The notes under the pieces were generated by a model that was given only the letters and a program-made list of their open reading frames with translations, was not told the DNA's origin and made no database searches. Source: Phialophora verrucosa (lineage: Eukaryota > Ascomycota > Eurotiomycetes > Chaetothyriales > Herpotrichiellaceae). From it: a DNA stretch of 64,000 bases. Position numbers and translations under genes: made by a program. The stretch is from assembly GCA_002099365.1 (NCBI GenBank), contig MSED01000015.1, positions 744,001-808,000 of the forward strand. The letters are read 5' to 3'. This document shows positions 33,811 through 43,744 of this stretch, piece by piece; the first letter of the stretch is position 1, and every line of letters begins with the position of its first letter.

Positions 33811-36030
33811 TCAGCGCCTCTTTCCGCCTTTCTTGGCTACCCTCTCCTTACCTTTACTCTTACGCGCGGATCTCACACGTCCATTCCGCCCCTCTGTGGC
33901 CGCCTTGGTAGTGCTTGCGCCTTTCTTGGCGACCGTCCTCGGCCTCTTGCTCTTCCTCTGCTGTTCTTCATCTTCGTCTTCTCCTCCGCTGCCGCCATTC
34001 CCACGCTCTGCGTGCTCTTCGTCTCCATCCCGCGCCCTTTTCCGACTGTTCGCTCGTTGTTGACCGCCCACATTCCTGTACTTACACCGAGGGTGGCCGC
34101 ACCGACAACCCAACGCCTGGTGGTAGAAGTAGTTGGGCCCGTAGTCTGCCGTGATCTCCTCGCGGAACTTGATCACCTTGACCGCGCGGACGACGGTGGT
34201 CCATACCTGGCCCAGGTTGACCGTCTCGAACCGCACGTTCGGACTGCAGTGGTGGTTCATGAACCGCGTCCAGTTGCCCAGGTGTGCCGAGTCGACGATG
34301 AAGTGGGGACGGCGGTCCGGGGTCCGCGGCGGAGGCGGCGCCCCCAATGGCACGCTGAAGTGGTAGACGTTGCCTTCGGGCCCGCCGTAGCGGTACATTT
34401 CCGACCCGGTGTCCAGGTCGCGCTCCGGGTACGTCTCGCCGATGTACTGGCCGATGAAGGTCCCCCTGGGGATGCGTTGGAGGGAGCGGACGCCCCGGCC
34501 TTTGTCCTGCGTCGTGAAGAGTTCGACGAGGAGGGAGTCGGCGTGCGTGAAGATGGTCTTTTTGTCATTCTTCACTGCCATCAGCTCCTTGAGCGTACAA
34601 TGGCAGGGGTAGGTTTGTCCTGGAGACGGCGTGCACTCGGGCTCCGGGTCGGGTTGTCTCGCCATGGAGGACTCCTCTGCATTGTCTCCGTCTTCCGCGT
34701 TCGCGTTGGGCGGGTCGACTGACTTGGGCGCCGCCACACCGCAAGCGATGCATTCGTGACCGGGGGCGCCACAGAAGTCCGGCCTCCCGAGGACGTTGGA
34801 AGACGCCCCCAGGGGCCAGGGATGGTTGCCCAGATCGAGGATAACAGACTTGGTAATGTCCAGCTGTTTCAGCGTTTGGTTGGAGCCGACTGGGAGCGTG
34901 ACCGGTAGTTTCGCTTTCTTGCCCTTTCTCCGGATCCTGGGACGGTCGACGACAGCGTAAAAGTCGTTCACGAACGGCGCCCTCCACATGTCGCCCGTCA
35001 CCGTGTACTTGATCGTCGGCCGGACCGCAGGGTGCTTGTCTTCCGAGGGCAAGGCCCAATGGTGATGGACGTAGCTTTCCTCTTCGTCCGGGATTTGGTG
35101 GATCTCGGCGAGATCTCCATCGTCAATCCCAAAATTCGTTTGATCTATGCCTCCGAGGCCTCCACGTTTACGATGGCGTCTTCCCTGCTCATCGCTATAC
35201 ACATACTTCAGGATCGTGTCAAAATGCTTCTCAAAGGCCCGCAGATTCTTTTCCCAGTCGAAATCAAACGAACGCGCAAACAGCTCTAGGCTTGAAGCGC
35301 AAGACTTGAGCACGGGATAGATGTCACTCCAGGCGGGCGCTCCTTCTTCTCTGCTTTGGGCATCGCTGCGCCGTATGGTCTTTCTGAAGCTCGCAGAATG
35401 TGCACAGAAGGTCAAAAGAAGGAGTTTGGGATCCTCGAAAAACTCGGTCAGTCTGTCCGGTTGTGGGAAACGAAGGGCCCTCCTTGCATCATCGGCGACC
35501 GAGCCACCCCGGGGGTGGTGTACATCGTATTCCTCGAGACTTACTAGTAGGGCTTCTCGTTTGCTTTCTGGCTGAAGATCGAAGAAGCGACGCAACCGAG
35601 CTTGAAAAAGAAACTCTCTTACAGCATAGATCTCATCTTTGCGCGAAGACAGCTTCTCAATAGCCGCACGGCGAATTTCCTCGTAGATCTTTACCATCAA
35701 TCCGTCAATCTTGGCCTTTAAAGCTATAGCCCGCTTGGTTGATTGGCCCTGAGTAGTGCCGTTGGACGTCGTATTGTTCCGCCCTTGTGTGTTGTTGGCA
35801 ACGTTGGTTGGGGCGGGCAATCTAGCTTGGTTTCGTGTTTGGGATCTGGTGATACAGCGGCCTGTTCGCGATTGAGCAGGGACTTGAGTCTGAGTAGTGC
35901 CTTGGACTGCAGTACCGTGTGCAGCGCCTCCAGTTGACAGTGTATTTGCATATGCCTGCCCCTTGGCTGTTGGCTTCTTCTTCCTCATTCCCCTTCCCAG
36001 ATTGCCGTCATTCTGTGCTTGTGAACTCAT
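33811..36030 (-). CDS. SET-domain protein, probable histone-lysine N-methyltransferase
   Basis: A single exon of 739 residues from the ATG at 36030. The N-terminal third is Asn/Thr/Gln/Arg-rich and then helical. A Cys-containing stretch (FCGAPGHECIACGVAA, then YPCHCTLKEL) about 50-90 residues before SET resembles a reduced pre-SET. The SET core runs from about 500 (KGRGVRSLQRIPRGTFIGQYIGE) through FSVPLGAPPP and the S-adenosylmethionine/catalytic motif NWTRFMNHHCSPNVRF (about 590) to EEITADYGPNYF, followed by post-SET cysteines CRCGHPRCKYRN. The layout is that of Suv39/Clr4/DIM-5-type enzymes, but the pre-SET is not canonical, so target residue (H3K9 or other) is not assigned. The C-terminus has an acidic stretch, then a Lys/Arg-rich tail (KKGGKRR), probably a nuclear localisation signal. 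Confidence 0.88.
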   Translation of the reverse strand: MSSQAQNDGNLGRGMRKKKPTAKGQAYANTLSTGGAAHGTAVQGTTQTQVPAQSRTGRCITRSQTRNQARLPAPTNVANNTQGRNNTTSNGTTQGQSTKRAIALKAKIDGLMVKIYEEIRRAAIEKLSSRKDEIYAVREFLFQARLRRFFDLQPESKREALLVSLEEYDVHHPRGGSVADDARRALRFPQPDRLTEFFEDPKLLLLTFCAHSASFRKTIRRSDAQSREEGAPAWSDIYPVLKSCASSLELFARSFDFDWEKNLRAFEKHFDTILKYVYSDEQGRRHRKRGGLGGIDQTNFGIDDGDLAEIHQIPDEEESYVHHHWALPSEDKHPAVRPTIKYTVTGDMWRAPFVNDFYAVVDRPRIRRKGKKAKLPVTLPVGSNQTLKQLDITKSVILDLGNHPWPLGASSNVLGRPDFCGAPGHECIACGVAAPKSVDPPNANAEDGDNAEESSMARQPDPEPECTPSPGQTYPCHCTLKELMAVKNDKKTIFTHADSLLVELFTTQDKGRGVRSLQRIPRGTFIGQYIGETYPERDLDTGSEMYRYGGPEGNVYHFSVPLGAPPPPRTPDRRPHFIVDSAHLGNWTRFMNHHCSPNVRFETVNLGQVWTTVVRAVKVIKFREEITADYGPNYFYHQALGCRCGHPRCKYRNVGGQQRANSRKRARDGDEEHAERGNGGSGGEDEDEEQQRKSKRPRTVAKKGASTTKAATEGRNGRVRSARKSKGKERVAKKGGKRR

Positions 36031-36886
36031 CACGAAGGCAGTCAGGTGGATTCCTTGTTAGAGAAGGTGTAATCGAATGCAAAACTTTCAGTGTAACGGA
36101 TGGAAACAAGACACAAGTGGAACATGGGAAACATTTGTGCAAACCGAATCACACACCAGGAGCGACAGGAATAGCAGCATTTCGCACAGAGAATCGGTCA
36201 TTGTGATGGACGGTCCCAATTCTGTATACAATAGACACAATGGGTGTGAACACAAAGACAATAGGTCTCGAAGGTGCAATGGGTGGTGAGCGTCGACAGG
36301 TCCGGCACAAAGAAACCAAGCGTGGCTATTCTGGAGCATCTCATTGTTCCAAAGCAGAGTATTGACCACCACTTATTCGGCTTTGGCTGTCGAAATAATG
36401 CTGGCGAACAAAGATGAAATCGAGTCCTATTGTTAGAAACATCATCTCGAGGTTGAAGTCGACAGGAGGATACCAGCAAGTTTCCGCGTCGGGGGTGATT
36501 CACTGCAGTATCATCCCTTTTCATCCATGCTGTTTCCCTGGCAGCTGCTGTTTGTGGCATGAAGTGATCGGCGTCTCATCGATTCGGTGCTTTGGGACTT
36601 GGTCAGCGAGCACCGCGGCGACGTCGAGCGCTCTTCTGTCTGCTCTGAAAGACACTTTTCCCTCCGACATATCTCGGTACTTGATTTCGGGCAATCACCG
36701 ATTGAAATGTCAGGACACATAACCTGCGAATGAGGTTCTGCTGGTGCTCATGATGCCGACCAGCCTGGCTCTTGTCGCCGCCGGCCCCAGTGGTGTTGGA
36801 CATTGTCGCACAATGTACTCGCAGTGTATTTTGACACAGCTCTCATATCAGTTGTTCTCAAAGCTCACTCATGAATGGGTATCATC
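36031..36886. other. Intergenic region, SET gene promoter side
   Basis: 0.86 kb between the SET gene start (-) and the end of the glutamine synthetase-like gene (-). Only short frames without features. Confidence 0.45.
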
Positions 36887-38397
36887 TCATACAGTCTCAA
36901 TGTACCTCCTTACCTCCCAATCCGTAACTGCCTCGTCCCAGAGTCGTAACTCGTGCTCTCGTGTACCGCCATAATGTTCAACAAACTCGTCTCCAAAGAT
37001 TTCTCGTGCGACGCTATCTTCGGCCATGAACCGTGCCGTGCTATCTTTCAGATTCTTGGGCAATCGCTCGCCTTTGTCAGCGAGACCTCCGACTTCTTCG
37101 CCCTTTCCCAGTGGTGGTAGCTTGATCTCCAGCTTCTTCTCGATACCTCTCCAGCCAAGGCCAACAATGGTTGCCAGGACCAAGGAAGGATTGGCGTCCG
37201 CACCGCAGACCCTGATTTCAAATCTTGTCGCTTTGGCCGAAGCTACCGGAGGAGCGATTAAGCGGATAGATGCAGCGCGATGTTCCAGGCCCCAAGACAC
37301 TGTGACAGGGGCCCAGAAATTCTCAACCAGGCGCTTGTAAGAATTGATCGTGGGTGCGATAATGGGCATAACGTCTGCAAGGCCATCTAAAAGCCCGGCG
37401 AGGAAATGTCGGCCTAGATCTGACACATACTCCAGGTCCTTGTACGGTGGGTTGGGGTCTTTCTCGCCTCGGTAGAATAAGTTCTTTCCCGACGTGTCAA
37501 CGATCGAGCAGTGCATGTGCCCGCTGTTGCCGGGCAGGCCTTGCTTCGGCTTTGCCATGAATGTGGGCGTAATGCCGTGCTTGCTGCCCATCGCTTTCAC
37601 CACGTACTTGAACAGACTTGCTCGGTCCGCCATTTGTGTGACCTCTCCAAACTCCAGCGCTGCTTCAAAGACACCGGGACCCGATTCCGTGTGCCAGCCT
37701 TCGACGTTACATCTGAATTTCTCGCAGGTCTCAAAGACGCTATAGAACCAATCTTGGTTGTGTATGGGGTCGGTCAAGGAGTAGCCGAACATACCCTGAG
37801 TCAGGTGCTGCAAGGCGTCGACTGGGTTGTTTTGGAGGAAGGAAGCTGTTGTGGAAGAGGTGTGGTGACTGGTCTGTATTGTTTCGTCTTTTGGAGCCCG
37901 GTATGTGAAGAACTCGTACTCGGCACCGGCCATGGCTCCATAGCCTGCCTCGTGTAACTTCCCAACGACGGTACGCAGCACACTCCTTGGACACGCGGAG
38001 ATTGGCTTGTCTGTATCTGGATCATAGAAGCTGACCAGAAAGAACGGGACATCGCCCTCCCAAGGTATGCGGCGGTAGCTGGAGAGATCTATCTTTGCAA
38101 CCAGGTCCTTGTATCCATTCTCTTTATTGCTGATCTTGAGTTCGCGGAAGTAGGTCAGGTCGTGCATATCCCAGCCGAACACCACGCTACAGAAGCCAAA
38201 GCCATCTTTGGCAACCGAGAGGAACTTCTTCTTGGAGACCAACTTGCCCCGAAGGATGCCTGTGCGAGTTAGCAGCGGCCAGTAGAAAGGTTGGATGAGC
38301 GCGTGCCATCAATATCAATGCCTGCGAGCTTGATCTTGTTATCGGTCGCCAACTCAGTTTCCAGGTCGTCAAGGGTGAGAATCTCCTTGTTGGCCAT
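36887..38397 (-). CDS. Glutamine synthetase-like enzyme (gamma-glutamylation type)
   Basis: Exon 1 is 38307-38397 and exon 2 is 36887-38259; the protein has 487 residues. Enzymes of this fold activate glutamate (or another acid) with ATP and join it to ammonia or an amine. Exon 1 encodes MANKEILTLDDLETEL and the join restores IDIDG-ILRGKLVSKKKF, a normal start of this group. Active-site elements are present: GAEYEFF, EAALEFGE, the NSGHMHCS metal/ATP loop, EHRAASIRL and RFEIRVCGADANPSL. At about 490 residues with one GS module it resembles PuuA/GlnA3-like or FluG-C-like proteins rather than the 360-residue housekeeping eukaryotic GS, so the real acceptor may be an amine. The intron has a GC donor. 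It is divergent from the dehydrogenase gene, and the shared upstream region has GATA motifs. Confidence 0.92.
38260..38306 (-). other. GC-AG intron
   Basis: The 47-nt intron of the glutamine synthetase-like gene reads GCACGC at its 5' end and ends CTAACTCGCACAG on the minus strand. There is no GT near the exon end that could serve instead, and only this join gives the family sequence DGILRGK. A clear CTAAC branch site precedes the acceptor. Confidence 0.7.
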
Positions 38398-39154
38398 GGC
38401 TGCAGCGATGAGACAAAGAAGGGCAGAGTATAGCGAAGGCTAGGGCCGAAGAACAAAGAACAAGGAGCTCTGCAAGGAGCAAGCTGTGACACTCTTACAC
38501 AAAGCGGGGAAATGATTGGTGTTGCAAGCCGCTTTCACTCGGAGCTTGGACGTGCAGGCGGAGGCTGAGCTGATAAGCTCCCTCTTGAAGCGATAGGCTT
38601 AAAGCATCTCGGTGTAGAGGAACCGAAGACCAAATGGGACGATCTACTCCGTGCCGTGTAATCATACAAGTTTTGAAACAATGCAAGGCTGGTAGCTGCA
38701 TCCTTGGAGCGGATCAATGACGCTTGTACCTGCCTGCTGTCGGCAACGGGGCGGATACTGCAACCGACTCGAGCTTCTCACAGGCACGAGCTCATGTGCT
38801 ACGATCGACAAGAAGACGCAGCTCAAGCCTAGAAAATCGCCCATTGGACAGGCGGCATCCAAGATTTGGGAGGAATGGGCCACGGCGGGTTGCTTCGGAG
38901 AAGGCCATGGTTGATTAGATAAGGGCCAGGCTCTGATTTCCACATGATCTTCGAGTGACTCGATTCATATTATTTCATGTTGCGTTGTGTGACCCTATAA
39001 CACTGCCCAACACCCATTGTGCTAGGTGACTTCGAAACCAGTGAAACGGCCGGCGTTCATTCCATAGCCATCGCTTTCTTGCCTCGAACTCTCACCTCTC
39101 TCTCACCGCTCACACTCTCTCACGTCAGGTCGGCTCAGGAAGGTCACACCAAAG
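38398..39154. promoter_or_regulatory. Divergent promoter, GS-like / SDR, with GATA motifs
   Basis: 757 bases between divergent start codons. Two HGATAR sites occur on the plus strand, TGATAA at 38571-38576 and AGATAA at 38917-38922, each followed by G. This is the core site of fungal nitrogen GATA factors (AreA/NIT2), so nitrogen control of the glutamine synthetase-like gene is plausible. Two such sites can also arise by chance in this length. No gene is seen inside. Confidence 0.4.
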
Positions 39155-40003
39155 ATGGCCACAGAGTCACGACCAGGTCGCCTGGCGGGCAAAACCGCCG
39201 TCATTACCGGAGCAGCAGGCGGCATCGGCCTCGAGACCACGGTCCTATTCGCCAAAGAAGGGGCATCCGTGCTTATGACCGACATCTCAGAACCGGCATT
39301 GGAAAAGGCCCTGGCAAAGGTCAAGGAACTAGTGCCCAACCACACGCGCCTGGAAACGATCAGATGCGACGTCTCGAAGGAGTCCGATGTCCAAGCGGCG
39401 ATCGAGTCTCAAGACAAGCATGGTGGAATCGATATCATGTTCAACAACGCCGGGATTATGCACGCCAGGGACGACGATGCCATCAACACCCCCGAAGACA
39501 TCTGGGACCTGACGCATAAGATCAACGTCAAGGGCGTGTGGTATGGAAGCAAGCATGCTGTATTGTCCATGCGAAGAAATAAGAAGACCAAAGGATCTGT
39601 CATCAATGTGGCCAGCTTCGTGGCGTTAGTAGGCGCCGCGACACCTCAATTGGCGTACACAGCATCGAAAGGTGCAGTCTTGGCCATGACGCGAGAATTA
39701 GCCATCGTGCATGCCAGAGAGAACATTAGGTTCAACTCGCTGTGCCCTGGTCCGTTGAACACTCCCTTGCTCCAGGACTGGCTTGGCGACGACCTGCAGA
39801 AGAGGCATAGGCGCGAGGTGCACTTCCCCATGGGACGGTTTGGTGAAGCTATTGAGCAGGCTCAAGCAGTGCTCTTCTTGGCGAGTGATGAGAGCAGCTT
39901 CGTCAATGCGACCGAGTTCGTGGTTGATGGTGGCTTGAGCAAGGCTTATGTGACAAGTGAGGCACCGCCGGCTGCTGCACCGCAAAATAGTGTGCATTGG
40001 TGA
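39155..40003 (+). CDS. Short-chain dehydrogenase/reductase (classical SDR)
   Basis: A single exon of 282 residues. The Rossmann nucleotide site is TGAAGGIG near residues 20-27; an acidic residue after the second strand (MTDISEPAL) points to NAD rather than NADP. NNAG is near 97, the catalytic serine lies in VINVASFVALVG, and the YTASK pair (Tyr-x3-Lys) is at about 166-170. The PGPLNTPLL and FLASDESSFVNATEFVVDGG segments complete the family. The C-terminus extends about 20 Ala/Pro-rich residues past the core. Substrate is unknown. Nearby genes give no pathway beyond the divergent glutamine synthetase-like gene. Confidence 0.93.
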   Translation: MATESRPGRLAGKTAVITGAAGGIGLETTVLFAKEGASVLMTDISEPALEKALAKVKELVPNHTRLETIRCDVSKESDVQAAIESQDKHGGIDIMFNNAGIMHARDDDAINTPEDIWDLTHKINVKGVWYGSKHAVLSMRRNKKTKGSVINVASFVALVGAATPQLAYTASKGAVLAMTRELAIVHARENIRFNSLCPGPLNTPLLQDWLGDDLQKRHRREVHFPMGRFGEAIEQAQAVLFLASDESSFVNATEFVVDGGLSKAYVTSEAPPAAAPQNSVHW

Positions 40004-40811
40004 GAGTTCGAGGGCATGCAGACGCCAAGCAGAACGTGCACCGGGGCACAGCAGGTTGATGACTCTGGGGCGGATTTTATGGATTGCGACTGAGACGCTT
40101 GTTCGCATTTCTGTGGCGCTCAGGGATAGACCATTGATAGGCATGGCTTTAAGATCATGTACGGCCAATCGTGGAGACAGCGTGTGACAGTATTACTCTT
40201 CGTCGCTGGCTTGAATACTGTACCTGCCTTTACTTCTGGAACTGGCTTTCCATCTGTGGCTGCCGGATCGAGTCTAGAGACACTTGACGAACATCTCGAA
40301 AGTTGCGGCGGCTTCCTCGGGCAGTTCCCCCGTGCGTTCAATAACCTTCAAGATAGAATGCATAGTATTTCCCTGTGTCTGAGGACCTTGGAAGGAGATT
40401 GATCTGTTCTCTGGTAAAATGGAGTTCCGCACGCGACCACTGTTGTAGCCATGTAGTAAACCCTCATCTCCTTGTTAGCACCTCAACACGCCTTCCTTGA
40501 TGATCTTAATTGGCGAAGTACCATCTATCCAAAGTACAGAGTATGTTGATACTCTAAGCACTGACTGTCTTCATCCCACGGATATCGTGGCTCCATCGGT
40601 ACAGTTGATCTAGGTTGTGACTTGGCTTCACCTATCCTACGATGATAATACGGACATTTCGTCATGATGCAAAGTATCCGAAGCTTTGGTAGCCTGCCTG
40701 CACATTCTCATGCCTGTCCTTGCCATGCATGTTCCAAATCGATGCATCTGGTTGCAAGGTCGCAAGCAGCCTTTGCCAGCAGGATCATGGCTTTGCACAG
40801 ATGCTGCCTCA
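40004..40811. other. Convergent intergenic region
   Basis: 0.8 kb between the 3' ends of the SDR (+) and BTB (-) genes; no gene seen. A plus-strand frame from 40664 continues antisense into the BTB gene and is treated as a shadow. Confidence 0.45.
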
Positions 40812-42271
40812 TCATCTATACCAAGACCGTGGCCGATGACGTCCCCGTTGGTGCCGCTGGGACCCTGACGTCGGTCGGAATTCTGCGTGACTTGCTGTTG
40901 GTGTGCTTGCTGCACTTGCCATGGTTATCCCGGTATTTCCTGCCGTTGTCCCTTCTGCCGCTGTCCCTCCTCCTGCTGGTTGTTGTCCGAGATGTGTACC
41001 CCAAGCCAGTTCTGTTGATGCAATATCCGATGATGGTCCAGTGCTGTTCGCAGGTGGCGGAGCTGCATTCGACTCATTTGCGCCCAAAGTGTTGGATTGA
41101 GCGATCCGCTCCGGTAAACCGCGCCCAAAGATAGATTGAGAGAGGGACGTGGATGTCGAGCTTGCCGAGTCGCCAAACAGACCAAAACCACCAGGATTGA
41201 GGGTGGATGTCGTGGGCGCGACCGGGTCCGTTGCGAATACTGATGTAGTCGATGTAGTGGGAGCTTGGTAGACAATAACCTGACTGCCGCTGGCTGGATT
41301 TGATCCTAACAGTGGCTTCGAGTCAGGCAATTTAGCTGGCGTTGGCGAGCTACCAGGGTTCTCGGGCCGATCCTTTGACATTGCACCCGCAAGCAGTTGT
41401 GGTTTCGACAAGCTCATCACGCTGTTACCATGCTCGGCAGGACCCATGATAATCGTCTCGTACTTTTTTATCATATCGGCGAAGATTTCCCCAGCATACT
41501 TTTGGCAAACAAGCTTGGTGAACCTGTCACTGAATGGAAAGTAAGGTGGTGTGCGAGCCGCCTCTCCCAACCGCGAGATGCAAGTGCGGCGTAGACGATC
41601 TCCTGGTGGGGTGTTTTCGAAGACGTACTCCAGTTGTGCCTCATCGAAGAATCTGCAGGCAAGGCCATCGAGGGTCGCACGGACGCTGTCACATAGAGCG
41701 GTTGCCTGCATCCGGTCGCCCAGCACATACAGTCGGAGTCGCATATCCAGCGAGAGTTCACCAATCGCAGACGTATACAAGTACTTGACAAACAGGTCGA
41801 ACACGTCCGGATCTTCCTCAGGGAGTCGAAGCGTTCTCTCTTCTCTCTCTTTGGACGGGACTAAGAGAGCAGCTTTTGCGAATTGTGAGGCAGACGTCAA
41901 GAGTTGCTCATGAACAACCCAGCGCCTCTCCGGTAAGGTTCCCACGACAACATTGACGACGGTCGTCCTGTCAATAAGGCTAGCGCTTCTTGTTAGTATC
42001 ACAACATTACGAGAAGAAGGGAGGGGGGGGGGGTGGCAACTTACTACGGTGGGCTATCAGATAGCAGAACCACGCTCTTAGAAATAATCATGGGTGGTCG
42101 TTCTCTCTCTGGAGAGACAATCTCGCCCCTAGGGGCGACGGGTATGGAATAGTGCTTGGCAAGTCTTTCCTCTTCGTAGCTGCCGATCTGCTGCAAGGCT
42201 GGGTCTTCATCACTGTGCGATGCCGGATCACGCCAGGCTGGCTCGCCATAGCGCCGGCCTGGAAGAGCCAT
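40812..42271 (-). CDS. BTB/POZ-domain protein
   Basis: Exon 1 is 42045-42271 (ATG at 42271, MALPGRRYGEPAWRD). Exon 2 ends at 40812 and starts at 41979 (after CTAG) or 41985 (after AAG), giving 464 or 466 residues; both keep the frame. The BTB domain spans about residues 65-190: a ligand-like first strand (TTVVNVVVGTLPERRWVVHEQLL), then LRLPEEDPDVFDLFVKYLYTS and a following helical pair (LYVLGDRMQATALCDSV). Fungal BTB proteins of this kind serve as Cul3 adaptors or scaffolds. The C-terminal 200 residues are Ser/Thr/Ala/Pro/Gly-rich with a few FG pairs (GGFGLFGD, IFGRGLP). The frame upstream of 42271 is open but has only a GTG start. Confidence 0.8.
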
Positions 42272-42811
42272 CCTGAACCTATGTGAAGAGTGCCGAAAGT
42301 ATTTAATCCGAGACTTTCGCTTTCGACGACTTGATATCGTGTGGGAAGGAGGTAGTGTGGTTGTAAGTTCCACGAGAGGAAGTTGACTTAGGCTCGCGTT
42401 TACCGCCGGTGGCTGCCTATGGTGCGACAGTCTCGGTAAGGATTCACTCCCGACTGCAAAAAGGGATCACTGCGCTGCCTCTACACCCAGCGGTATCCAG
42501 ATGAGGGCGTAAATGTACAATATGTGAAGTTTTAACGCTTTGGTGGTGATACATGGCGCTTCTAGAGGTGTCTGGTCGCGAGCTCCTCAGAACTGCGCCG
42601 CGCTCTGCTCCAACCTCCTTTGTATCAGGTGTGTCGAGGTGGGATCGCATTCGCTTGGGCCGACTACTTTGTGAGAATTCCCTGATTTTGGTGTAGAGAG
42701 AGCCGAGAGGCATTTCCTTGGATTTATTGTTCGGTCCAAATAAAACTGGTTGAGCCCTTCTCTTTACCTTTTGCGTCGACAATGCGCCAAAATGAGCGCT
42801 GCAGCCAACGA
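42272..42811. other. Intergenic region, BTB promoter side
   Basis: 540 bases. A minus-strand frame at 42444-42782 begins at TTG and has no recognisable content; not called. Confidence 0.4.
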
Positions 42812-43744
42812 TTACCGTTGAATTGTTCCCATTTCAATAAGATCTTTTGCACCATTCGAAAATAATCCTTGGGTGTCCAGCTTCATCTTCCCGTTGACTT
42901 CCTCAAAACTGACCCACATGAAACCCTCTAAAGTCATAAGTCTCCGCGTCGACGCAAACGGGTAATACACTGCTTGGCTGATTGCCCGCCCCAATTTCGA
43001 TAGAACTGACCGTGAAGGAGGTGTACTCGAGTCAGGCGTTCCTTCGTCGTCTCTCATAAATTCGGGATATTCCATCTGCGCCACGAACTTCTGATCCATC
43101 TGAAAGTGGTAGGGAGCGATAATGTAGACTTTCGGCCGCAGAAAAGGTAAAGGACGGCGCACCTGCACTGCCATCTTCACCATACCATTCACAGAGACCA
43201 AATCAATGGACTTGATAATCCGAAGTGACCGCATGATGATAAGCCAGCCAATGGCTGAGAAGACAATGATGCCACAACGGTGGGCGGTCGGCACGATCCA
43301 GTGCAGCCCTGTATCCCCCTCCCACGCCCACAGATTTGTATACGCGAGAAAGCCTGCTACGGTGACGGCGCTGCCCCCCATAAGCCATGACGCGGCGTAT
43401 ATTCCAAAGTGCGACGGAGGTCTGTATATTGCTGTTTGGCCAGAATCATACAGCTTCTGGGCATACCACTGCTTCCTGGCGAGTTCAGGAGGAAGCTCAT
43501 TCAACCGCACCCCCGTTGCATCGAGTGCGGGAATGCTGGATCTCTGGGTCTTGGGAGGTTGCGTGTGTACCTGGGTGTTGGGCCTACTCGACCTTGACAC
43601 GGGTGGTTGAGGGACACTATTCGTTTGCTTGGAGCTGCTCCTGGCGGTCGCAGAGGTTGAGCTTGCGTAGTGGCGACAGATGAAGCATGATGGGGCAGCT
43701 CGCAGTCGAAGCAGAGGCCGGACCGAATTCGAGACCGCAGCCAT
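42812..43744 (-). CDS. Predicted mitochondrial membrane protein, two TM segments
   Basis: A single exon of 310 residues from the ATG at 43744 (the open frame begins upstream at a TTG). The first 60 residues are rich in Arg, Ser and Ala with no acidic residues (LLRLRAAPSCFICRHYASS), a strong presequence. After a Pro/Ser linker comes a helical block (ELARKQWYAQKLYDSGQT), then two membrane segments, YAASWLMGGSAVTVAGFLAY and CGIIVFSAIGWLIIMRSL, and a soluble C-terminal domain with beta-like strands (PKVYIIAPYHF; GFMWVSFEEVNGKMKLDTQG). An inner-membrane two-TM protein is inferred. I do not assign a family; TMEM223/TMEM186-type proteins have a similar layout but the match is not secure. Confidence 0.78.
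   Translation of the reverse strand: MAAVSNSVRPLLRLRAAPSCFICRHYASSTSATARSSSKQTNSVPQPPVSRSSRPNTQVHTQPPKTQRSSIPALDATGVRLNELPPELARKQWYAQKLYDSGQTAIYRPPSHFGIYAASWLMGGSAVTVAGFLAYTNLWAWEGDTGLHWIVPTAHRCGIIVFSAIGWLIIMRSLRIIKSIDLVSVNGMVKMAVQVRRPLPFLRPKVYIIAPYHFQMDQKFVAQMEYPEFMRDDEGTPDSSTPPSRSVLSKLGRAISQAVYYPFASTRRLMTLEGFMWVSFEEVNGKMKLDTQGLFSNGAKDLIEMGTIQR

Noticed and set aside
33718..34722. 334-codon plus-strand frame
   Set aside because: It is antisense to the SET-domain gene over nearly all its length; the minus strand has intact SET and post-SET motifs.
22485..40003. Secondary-metabolite or catabolic gene cluster (dioxygenase, hydrolase, GS-like enzyme, SDR)
   Set aside because: The genes are spread over 17 kb, separated by unrelated genes, in mixed orientation, with no backbone enzyme, transporter or Zn2Cys6 regulator.
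42444..42782. 112-codon minus-strand frame between the BTB and two-TM genes
   Set aside because: It starts at TTG and has no recognisable domain or splice partner.
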